22,927 nucleotides of DNA from the NCBI GenBank assembly GCA_026770595.1, contig MU633810.1, positions 1-22,927 of the forward strand. The letters are read 5' to 3'. Each line of letters starts with the position of its first letter. Positions within the stretch are counted from its first letter, which is position 1. The notes below the pieces were generated by a model. It was not told where the DNA came from. It saw nothing but the letters and a program-made list of their open reading frames with translations, and ran no database searches. A program made the translations under genes and the position numbers. Below, piece after piece: positions 9,475 to 19,543 of the stretch. The DNA is from Ochromonadaceae sp. CCMP2298. Taxonomy: Eukaryota; Sar; Synurophyceae; Ochromonadales; Ochromonadaceae.

Positions 9475-9489
9475 TTTTTGCCTTTTTTT
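9475..9489 (+). terminator. RNA polymerase III T-run terminators of 5S rRNA
   Basis: TTTTT at 9475-9479 and TTTTTTT at 9483-9489 lie directly after the 5S terminal stem, a tandem arrangement with a back-up terminator. Confidence 0.85.
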
Positions 9490-9543
9490 GACCTAAAATG
9501 TACGTACAACCTGTAGTTTACTGTACGCTTTTTGGTATCGTAA

Positions 9544-9755
9544 CCGTACGATAAGTTTCCTTTTTACTCTTTTGTACAGAAGCTTGAACTAGAAGATGAA
9601 GAGTTCGCCTGGAGTTACATCAAGTTCGAGAACCTCACTAGGCGCAATCCAATTGGGTCGATAGAGCTAGTGAGCATACATAAATTACATAATACGAAAA
9701 GACTAACTATAGACAGTAGCATGGGGCAGGAGGAGGGCAGAGAGGGCAGGAGCAT
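9544..9755 (+). CDS. Unexplained open segment, possible exon or gene relic
   Basis: Between the 5S gene and the PMS2 3' end, one plus-strand frame is open from 9544 and has an ordinary protein-like composition: an acceptor-like TTTGTACAG at 9571-9579 is followed by KLELEDEEFAWSYIKFENLT, then RRNPIGSIELVSIHKLHN. Beyond about 9760 the frame becomes Pro-rich repeat and then antisense PMS2, so the supported part is short. No start codon, donor or partner exon is obvious. It may be a relic of a decayed gene or chance. I do not recognise it. Confidence 0.2.
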
Positions 9756-9775
9756 GAAGAGCAGGTGCACAAGTC

Positions 9776-9844
9776 CACAGGGACCCCCTCCCCCTACATC
9801 CCCCCCCCCTACACCTCCCCCACCTCCACCTCCCCCATCCCCCT
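9776..9844. repeat. C-rich CCCCCT/CCACCT simple repeat
   Basis: Directly downstream of the PMS2 stop codon on its 3' side, the plus strand is a run of CCCCCT, CACCTCCCCC and similar units. In the PMS2 transcript it would be G-rich, with several GGGG tracts that could form a quadruplex in the 3' untranslated region. Confidence 0.7.
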
Positions 9845-13021
<3,177 letters not shown>

Positions 13022-13659
13022 CGTACAAGTATGAGAGTGTTAGCTGATCAGGCACGCCGTGCTGGGCTCTTCTGTATTCTGCGGCCTCGGTGCGTGCGCG
13101 CAGAACCCTGGCTGTCCTGATCTCCAGCACTCGGCGACAAGGTGATCGATCGTACGCGGTCCGCTGCCGAGGAGGTTCTGCCGCAGAGGCGACCCGGAGA
13201 GGAGGACTTGATGAGAGGGGGAGAGAAAAGAAAGGGCCAGTTTTCAAATTCATAACTAACTTACAGTAGTTCCCAGGTTCCTAATGTCTGGGATTAACTT
13301 TTATAAGTTAGGATTGGGGCGTTGGTTTTGCGGAAGTGGAAGGCGCGGCGGTTGCAAAAGAGGTGAAACGCACGTGGAAAATTTGGTTGTGAAAGTTTTG
13401 CCCCTCTTCGCTCACTGATGACTGTAATTGGGCAAAACTCTCTGTTCAAGTTTTGCCCCTTTTGTCCCGAGTACAGTACTTGCAAACACAAAAGACGCCA
13501 AAATGATGTAAATGGGCAAAACTTGCACGACCAAATTTTCCACGTGGCAAAACCTGAAATCGCCTCGTTTGCACCGCCGCGAGGCTTTCGAGATCTGTGA
13601 TGCTTCTGGTGTGGGCGAGTCTGGTGTCTGTAAATCTGCACATCTGATCTGCCGCGCAG
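13022..13659. promoter_or_regulatory. Divergent intergenic region, PMS2 / MFS transporter
   Basis: 638 bp separate the two start codons. About 240 bp of it is an imperfect inverted repeat (13344-13583) with CACGTG in both arms. The remainder is unstructured, apart from a 14-bp sequence (13267-13280) that recurs at 17781-17794. No coding exon is supported. Confidence 0.5.
13344..13583. mobile_element. MITE-like imperfect inverted repeat
   Basis: The left arm (about 13344-13402) contains CGCGGCGGTTGCAAAAGAGG, CACGTGGAAAATTTGGTTGT and AGTTTTGCCC. The reverse complement of the right arm (about 13514-13583) contains the same blocks in the same order, with small changes and an extra stretch near CACGTGG. 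The centre holds a further inverted pair, GGGCAAAACTC...AAGTTTTGCCCC (13430-13459). The nested structure and lack of coding suit a non-autonomous foldback element or its relic. No clear target-site duplication could be defined. Confidence 0.55.
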
Positions 13660-15144
13660 ATGGAAGAGCTCGAGGCCCACTTGCTGGGCCCGCGATGTGG
13701 GTGCGCACACACCACACTGGCCAGCCGCAACTTCCTCGCAAGGGCCTGCAGCGTATGGTTCTTTCTGCTGGAGGGAATAATCGTAGGTTGTTACTCCGCG
13801 AGTCTAAGCTACCTGCAGGATAGACTAGGCCTCTCCGACTCGGAGCTGGGTTTCGCAGTGCTGTTCGCGAGCGTGGGCACCGTCACAAGCACATTCCTGG
13901 TGGCACATTCCCTCAGGCGCTTCGGGGTGCGTTTAACGGCCCTCTTCTCGTCCGTCGCCTTTTGCGCAACCCTCCCCTTTCTCGGCCTATGCGGCAGCTT
14001 CACCACCCTGGCACTGGCGATGTTTCTCTTTGGTGTGGTATGGGGGATGGAGGACGTGTGCGCGAACAGCTCAGCGGTGCAGACGGAGATCGTGGCAGGC
14101 AAAGCCCTCATCGGAAGCTGCCACGGCTCCTACTCGCTAGCCGCAGCTGCCTCTTCTTTCATAGGGGGGGCGATATTAGCCAAGGCGCTGTCTGTCGTCC
14201 AGACTTTTGTGCTTTTCTCCACCCTCTGCGGGTGCATATCCGTCGCCGCCAGCTATGGCCTGTACGACCTGCGCCAGGAGCAGCAGATCGTTCTGTACAA
14301 TCTCATGGAGGAGTCAGGAGACGCAGAAGACTCTAACCCCCCAGATGCCGACAGGAAATCTAGGAATTCCGGGGAATATAGGGTGTCTAGGGAACCGCTA
14401 CAGCGCTACGCACTCGTGTTGTCGGACGAGGAGCGGGACAGCCTCGCACAGCCTCTGTTGGCCGACCCCGTAGGCGACCTGCTCACCCACGCCTGCACCA
14501 GCAGTTCTATTGTCAGTGCAGGCGACATGCCTGACGTGGGCAATATGGGCCCGGGCGTTACAGGTGACACAGACGCAGACACAGACACAGACAAAAACAG
14601 CCTGTTCTTCCTCTGCTGCCTCGGCTTCGCCGGCGAATTTGGTGAGGCCGCTTTAGCCACTTGGTCGATCATCTACTACCAACGTGTGCTGCGTGCGCAC
14701 GCACTCACCCAGGCTGTCGGGTACACCTGCTTTATGGTGGCCATGGCTGTGGGCCGCTTTCTATGCGACTATCTGCGCAGACGCTTTGGGCGCCGCAGTA
14801 TCGTCCTAGTTAGCGGCGTGCTCGCTCTGGGCGGATTGGCGCTAGTGCTTGCTGTGGCGGAGCTACCCCACGCGCTGGCCCTAACCTCCGTGGGTCTTAC
14901 CATCACGGGCCTGGGTCTCAGCACACTGCTGCCTATTGTCTTCAGCTCAGCGGGGCATCTCACCACCGACCCGGGAGCGGGGGTAGCCACAGCAGCGGGC
15001 GCTGCGTACTGCGCCGCCATCATCGCTTCCCCTTGTGTGGGCGTGATCTCCGACGCGTGTGGGCTGAGATTGGGGATGACGCTGGTCGCTGCGGTTTGCG
15101 GCCTAATCACGCCTATTGGCTTCTTCATACCGCAGGAGAAGTAG
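13660..15144 (+). CDS. Major facilitator superfamily transporter, bacterial YbjJ-like type
   Basis: A single-exon 494-aa membrane protein with about 12 hydrophobic segments in two halves, joined by a long polar loop (about 205-300) rich in Asp/Ser/Thr. Motifs resemble the bacterial YbjJ/fucose-permease-like branch: YLQDRLGLSDSELGFAVLF after the first segment, SLRRFGVRLT as the loop 2-3 signature, VWGMEDVCANSSAVQTEIVA then IGSCHGSYSLAAAASSFIGG in segments 4-5, and in the second half GEAALATWSIIYYQRVLRA, MAMAVGRF-like (VAMAVGRFLCDYLRRRFGRR) and GLGLSTLLPIVFSSAG. In this family the His of the GSCHG motif is conserved. The substrate is unknown; sugars, drugs or nucleosides are possible. The short N-terminal extension (about 30 aa) is not an evident targeting signal. 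Likely membrane: plasma membrane or an organelle. Absence of introns and the bacterial-type motifs hint at horizontal origin. Confidence 0.88.
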   Translation: MEELEAHLLGPRCGCAHTTLASRNFLARACSVWFFLLEGIIVGCYSASLSYLQDRLGLSDSELGFAVLFASVGTVTSTFLVAHSLRRFGVRLTALFSSVAFCATLPFLGLCGSFTTLALAMFLFGVVWGMEDVCANSSAVQTEIVAGKALIGSCHGSYSLAAAASSFIGGAILAKALSVVQTFVLFSTLCGCISVAASYGLYDLRQEQQIVLYNLMEESGDAEDSNPPDADRKSRNSGEYRVSREPLQRYALVLSDEERDSLAQPLLADPVGDLLTHACTSSSIVSAGDMPDVGNMGPGVTGDTDADTDTDKNSLFFLCCLGFAGEFGEAALATWSIIYYQRVLRAHALTQAVGYTCFMVAMAVGRFLCDYLRRRFGRRSIVLVSGVLALGGLALVLAVAELPHALALTSVGLTITGLGLSTLLPIVFSSAGHLTTDPGAGVATAAGAAYCAAIIASPCVGVISDACGLRLGMTLVAAVCGLITPIGFFIPQEK

Positions 15145-15694
15145 TGGTACTACCGCACAGTGCATGCGGCATTGTAACTCAGGTGATGGGTACATTTATA
15201 CATACATATACACATCTATACATCTGGTATATACAAGGTGCTTTTTTACGTATAACTAAACAAAGTGGAGAGGCCCCCAGATCGCTGTTGTTTTGGAAAT
15301 TACCACCTTTTGCCGAAACCAAATAAATTTGCCAAATATTTTCAATTTGTACTGAAAAACAGCGCCGCACACAGCCATTTTGTATAGACGAAGCGACAAA
15401 TGGCGTTACAAGAGGATCCTGCATTGGGATCAACGAATCTAAAGCGGTAGGAACCTATTGGATGAACCCCCGTATCCGTATCAGACTGTGCGTGTCAGCT
15501 CTACCCATTCTCTGAGACTGTATTATCCGCTTGAGGTCCTGGCAGTGAGGGCGGCAATCTTGGTTGAGCGCGCTTGAGACAGGGGTTCCTACCGTTTGAG
15601 ACATCCGCAGGGAAGCTAGATCGATTCATCTCGCCAGTTGAGCTCGGCGGCTGGTCGTGTAAACACCCAGCCACCCCAGTCCCCCCACCCAACC
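15145..15694. other. Spacer between MFS and GPCR genes
   Basis: 550 bp with no supported gene. AATAAA at 15322-15327 is a candidate polyadenylation signal for the MFS gene. CGGTAGGAACC at 15445-15455 is matched inverted by GGTTCCTACCG at 15584-15594, and TTGAGACA occurs twice near 15574 and 15595. The promoter of the GPCR gene should lie in the right part. Confidence 0.45.
15322..15327 (+). promoter_or_regulatory. Candidate polyadenylation signal AATAAA
   Basis: AATAAA lies 178 bp downstream of the MFS stop codon in an A/T-rich patch. It is the only canonical hexamer in a plausible place for this gene, but I cannot tell whether this organism uses it. Confidence 0.35.
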
Positions 15695-17290
15695 ATGTCA
15701 ATCACCACTGTGGTGGTCGCGGTCTCCGTCTTCTCCTGCTTCTGCTCGGCCTGCGTGATTTTCACCATCATGTTCTTCCCACAGATGAGAAGAGGCCCCT
15801 TCCACCAAGTGATAATGTATATGAGCGTCGCAGATTTGGGCATGAATATCACCTCTTCCTTTGGCTTCCCTGCGAACGGCTCTGTGCTCTGCTGGGTCCA
15901 GGGTAAGCAGTGGATGCTTTCTTGACCACTCTTGCCGCGTGTGCTCGTACTGCCTCTGCCTCTGCCTCTGCCTCTGCCTCTGCCTCTGCCTCTGCCTCTG
16001 CCTCTGCCTCTGCCTCTGCCTCTGCCTCCACCTCCACCACTGCTACTCTGCCCCTTACTCCCCTTACCCCCGTTTAACACCATACCCCCGTTAAACCCAT
16101 TCAACCCCTTAAACCCCTCCCCTCTTCCTCCACCCACCCCCCTCCCCTCCAACCCCCCTGTCCCCCTCCCTCTCCACCTCTCCCCATACCCCATATCCCA
16201 TATCCCATACCCCATACCCCATACTCCATATCCCATATCCCATACTCCATCAACCCCAATTTCAGGATCTGTGCAGAACTTCTTCGCCATCTCAGGCTGG
16301 TTCTGGACCACCCTGCTCGCGTACCGCGTGTATACCCTAATCACCCACACTAGAACCAAGACCAGTGATAGCGACAACCCCCCAATGGGTACATCGATAA
16401 TGGGCATATCTGGCATCATTCCCCTCCTCCCCGCCCTCCCCATCCCCAACGCCCACCTCATCGGCTGGGGCTTGCCTGCCCTCCTCTCCGCCCTGCCATT
16501 AATCACGAACAACTACGGATCCCCGGACAACTCCAAGCAGTGGTGCCAGATGGTCCGCAGAGGCCAAAACCCCATATGGTTGACGGTTTTTTGGTCATAC
16601 GCCAGCTTCTTCGCGTGGCTTTTTATCTGCATCTTATTGATGCTGGTGTGGATGGTGCGGATCTGGCAGAAGTACCGGCACTCCATGATGAAGGACGTCA
16701 TACGCAAAACATACGACAGGCTCTACTTATACCCGCTCGTGATGTGTCTCTGCTGGGGCCTCAACTTTGCCTGCGTCGAGGTAACCCCAAATCCCTCCGA
16801 TGAGATGGTGGCTTTTAGCATGATTTGCGGTATATCTGATGGGATTATTACATCCCTCATCTTCGCCATAAAATCCGAGGAGGCGCAGAAAAGGTGGACA
16901 AACTATTTTTTCCCCAGCCGGAGGGGTCGGCCTAGCGAGGGCGGGGACAATATGTGCGAAGTACGTACTTCAGGGACGGGAACGAGCTCGGGGCCAGGGA
17001 TGTTAATGGAGGCGGGGGCAGAATCTCTCTCAGTGCCCTCGCTGTCTCTGTCCCCGCCAACCGGTTTGCGAGCGTCCGGACTGAGGGTAGAGAGGGCTTC
17101 GGGCGACGCCGACTTCGACGACGACATTGTGCCCGATTTCGAAGACAATTATGAAAGTTTCTTCGACCTCTCCCCCGCGCCCTCCCACTCCCCCCAGCCC
17201 CCCCAAACGCCCCTGCCTCCGTTTGATATGGACCGGGACTGGGACGCGGACAGCGAGCAGGGGGGGTCGATTAGCAACCCCATGCTCTAA
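15695..17290 (+). CDS. Seven-transmembrane receptor, slime-mould cAMP-receptor (class E) type
   Basis: Exon 1 (15695-15902) and exon 2 (16266-17290) join inside a Gly codon to give 410 aa. Seven hydrophobic segments are evident, at about residues 3-28, 38-58, 72-95, 115-145, 168-193, 216-236 and 246-266. Family-type landmarks include MYMSVADLGMNI in helix 2, a Cys before helix 3 (SVLCWVQG) and a Cys in the second outer loop (KQWCQM) that would form the conserved disulphide, GWFWTTLLAYRVY in helix 3, RLYLYPLVMCLCWGLNFACV in helix 6 and SDGIITSLIFAI in helix 7. The C-terminal tail (about 290-410) is Ser/Pro/Asp-rich with an acidic patch (DADFDDDIVPDFED), typical of a regulatory phosphorylated tail. 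Such receptors signal through G proteins at the plasma membrane. The ligand is unknown, and the cAMP-receptor label is family likeness only. Confidence 0.88.
15951..16028 (+). repeat. (TGCCTC)13 hexanucleotide repeat in GPCR intron
   Basis: Thirteen exact TGCCTC units occupy 78 bp of the 363-nt intron (15903-16265), followed by decaying CACCTC units. The frame stays open through the intron, so retention would add a Pro/Leu-repeat stretch rather than a stop in at least one frame. Confidence 0.97.
16183..16252 (+). repeat. CCCATAY repeat in GPCR intron
   Basis: About nine units of CCCATAC/CCCATAT, with CCATACT variants, precede the acceptor at 16265. It is a second independent tandem repeat in the same intron and resembles the CCATACA repeat in an ARPC2 intron. 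Confidence 0.9.
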
Positions 17291-17439
17291 GGGTTTTTAT
17301 CAGTTTCAACCCATTGGTTTTTTCCTTTGCACTGCGAGTGCTATATGCGCGTTCTGTTTTATTCGGAGGGGTTTAAGTGTTTATAGTTCGAGCAGACAGT
17401 CCCAATTTTGACGAGCGGAACTTAGAATTTTGATAAATT

Positions 17440-17463
17440 TTCGATTTTATTTTCAGAATCGAA
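17440..17463. other. Small hairpin TTCGATT...AATCGAA
   Basis: A perfect 7-bp inverted pair with a 10-nt loop lies 150 bp downstream of the GPCR stop codon in A/T-rich DNA. It may affect 3' processing. It could also be chance. Confidence 0.4.
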
Positions 17464-17646
17464 GGGGACATGTGGAGTGGAATATTTTTATTTTTACTCT
17501 TACGGTCTCAGGAGGTCGGTTTAAATGAGGCGCAGTGTGGCGTCAAGGGTTGATGACCACAGCAGGGGTGTGCACCGCCTGCTGCTGACGATCTCCGCGA
17601 TCTCCGGCCGCCAAGCCCGCCAAAAAACAAGCAAAAATTTGATTCA

Positions 17647-17841
17647 ATGATTATCAATTACATGCTAGATCCGTATGCAATGGGTGAATTACTGTATGTT
17701 ACTAAACTTCTATCAAAAGTCAAGTATAAAGCTATTCTAGACGAGATAATTGGGGGGAAACGTTTTAGATTACAGATTCATAGTTCCCAGGTTCGTTCCC
17801 CTGTCGCTGAAAACGAGCCGTTGCAACAACTGAACAACTGA
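17647..17841 (+). CDS. Possible 64-aa small protein, unrecognised
   Basis: An ATG-to-TGA frame reads MIINYMLDPYAMGELLYVTK then LLSKVKYKAILDEIIGGKRF and a Ser/Gln/Asn-rich end. The first 45 residues look like ordinary protein sequence with amphipathic helix potential. Codon choice is A/T-rich, unlike the G/C-ending codons of the neighbours, which argues either for a relic of foreign origin or for chance in A/T-rich DNA. No family is recognised and no splice sites are evident. The end of the frame overlaps the presumed promoter region of the 226-aa gene. Confidence 0.2.
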   Translation: MIINYMLDPYAMGELLYVTKLLSKVKYKAILDEIIGGKRFRLQIHSSQVRSPVAENEPLQQLNN

Positions 17842-17942
17842 ACAAAGCCTTGCCCAAAATCTCACCACCAGCAGACATCGCACAGACACATTGCTCCTGC
17901 CTCACATTCAGCCCGCATCCACAGCATTCGCATCTTTCAACG

Positions 17943-18933
17943 ATGACCCATTTCGTATTATCTCTCCTGGTTCTCCTGCTGGTCGTGGCGCTGGCGGCGC
18001 AGGCGAAAACGGCAGTCAAGTCTGCCCGTAAGTGTGTGGACGAACCTTCCTCCCCACTGATGGTGGCTCTCACTCTTCTCCTCCCCCCTCTGCAGGCATA
18101 CCGCGGAAGAGCATGCCAACCCCGGAGGCTGTGGTGGAGCCGGTGGGGACAGCGAGGACGTCGGAGACGGCGGGCATCAGCGGAAAGGTGCGGCGCACGC
18201 TGATCGGGCAGCTGGGGTACCTACCCGACGAGGCGGACGCTATGGACCCGCAGGTGCGACCTCCTCCCCCTCCTCCCCTCCACATCTACCCTACACTTTC
18301 TCTACTTCCACCCTTTTTCTCTCCTCCTCTACCCTCCACTACCTCCTGTCCCTCTATCCTCCATTTCCTCCTTGCTTTGCACAACCCCCTTCCCCGTCTT
18401 CGCCAGCTCCACACCCACTCACATTCTCCCTTTCGCCATCCTGTGTATCCCCTATCTCATCTGTACTCACACCACCCATACCAACCACATCACAGATCGC
18501 CTCCGTGGTGGTGCATAGACAGCTCAGCCGCCCCCGCAAGGGCATGCCCCAGAGCTGGAAATGCACTGCCCCCGTGCTCGGCAGCCACACCACCACACGC
18601 TCTATCGGGCTCGCCTGGGCCGCCCCCCTCGAGGCGCTGCGCAAGGGGCTCGCCGAGGCCGCCAGCTCGCCGCTGGTCAAGGGCGCTGTGGGGCTGGGGC
18701 TGCTGTGGCTCAGCAGGCAGCCCCTGGCCGCGGCGGGGGGGCTGGTGCTGGGCCAGCTGAGGGGCCTGGGCAGGCTGGGCGGGGTCGTTGGGTCTTTGTC
18801 CCGTATGCGCCTGCCACTAAGGAGGCCCACGGGTAGCACAGTGGACCTGGCAGCGCTGGGCAGGGCTACGGACGTATCCGCTTGGGACCGCGTGCACGTG
18901 AAGGCCAACGTGCTGCGCAACAAGGTCTTCTAA
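17943..18933 (+). CDS. Unknown basic protein with N-terminal signal peptide
   Basis: Three exons, 17943-18027, 18096-18253 and 18496-18933, join at GT-AG sites to give 226 aa. Residues 1-21 (MTHFVLSLLVLLLVVALAAQ then A) are a clear signal peptide with an AQA cleavage site. The mature part is basic: a short Thr/Ser-rich stretch, an ordered-looking segment (VRRTLIGQLGYLPDEADAMD, then PQIASVVVHRQL), the motif RPRKGMPQSWKC, and a Gly/Ala/Leu-rich amphipathic region (about 145-190) that could contact or enter a membrane, ending WDRVHVKANVLRNKVF. I do not recognise the family. Secretion, ER retention or import into a complex plastid are all possible, although there is no Phe directly after the cleavage site. 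Its downstream neighbour ARPC2 converges on it. Confidence 0.75.
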
Positions 18934-19543
18934 GCACACATCAGAGCGAAAGCGCTCCACCCATGAACACATGACCGCCTTTTATAGCCCCAGCATCCCT
19001 GACGCTCCCGCCGACCTGTCTACTTTTCTGCGCCGTGCCGCCCAATCCTTGGAGGACTGGGTGCCACAGCGGATGAATCCTTAATCCCTAGTGCCTCATC
19101 CCTAGTCCCTCTTCTGACTGCAGATAAGCAGGGGAGTAGGAGAGCTCAAGAGAAAAAAGACCGGTGCCGCTTGAACCTGTTCATACATAACCCATCGTAG
19201 TGTAAGTTGTAAGTAGTTGTTAAGTATCACCCCCTTCCGGACAGACGCCATGACTGCGTGTGGACGAAAGTTGCCAATGGTCCCTTTATCCTTGCGTAAA
19301 TTACTATTGACTGACACATTGGAAGTTCCTACCCCCGTTATTACGAAGTTTCGATTCCAAAGTCCCAAATTCAAAGTACCAAATTCCGGCTACTGGGCTT
19401 AAATCTTACAGCGGTGTAGGCGGGACCGCAGCATGAAGAAATGACTAATGCCGACTGTCAACAACAGTCAAGTGTCGATTTTCAAGTGTCGCTTTTCCAC
19501 TCTCCACTGTCCACTGTCCGCTTCTATACAAAATGTCCCCCCT
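18934..19543. other. Convergent 3' spacer, 226-aa gene / ARPC2
   Basis: 610 bp between two stop codons. It contains only short repeats (CAAGTGTCG twice, CCACTGTCC in tandem near 19470-19520) and no supported gene or RNA. Open frames in it are short and unrelated to any family I know. Confidence 0.5.

Larger units (their letters stand above)
17291..17942. other. A/T-richer spacer between GPCR and 226-aa gene
   Basis: 652 bp. The left part holds a small perfect hairpin (17440-17463) and A/T-rich runs such as TATTTTTATTTTTACTC. A 64-codon open frame (17647-17841) is listed separately. The last about 100 bp, including CAGCCCGCATCCACAGC, should be the leader and promoter of the next gene. No RNA gene is seen. 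Confidence 0.45.

Noticed and set aside
15951-16028. CRISPR-like or functional repeat array
   Set aside because: Contiguous hexamers with no spacers in a spliced intron; a microsatellite.
15932-16265. Alternative GPCR start with a Pro/Leu repeat N-terminus, reading through the intron
   Set aside because: Exon 1 supplies helices 1-2 and the helix 3 Cys, with good donor and acceptor sites; the repeat frame is intron sequence.
17781-17810. tRNA T-arm-like sequence (GGTTCGTTCCCC)
   Set aside because: No acceptor stem, D-arm or anticodon arm can be built around it.
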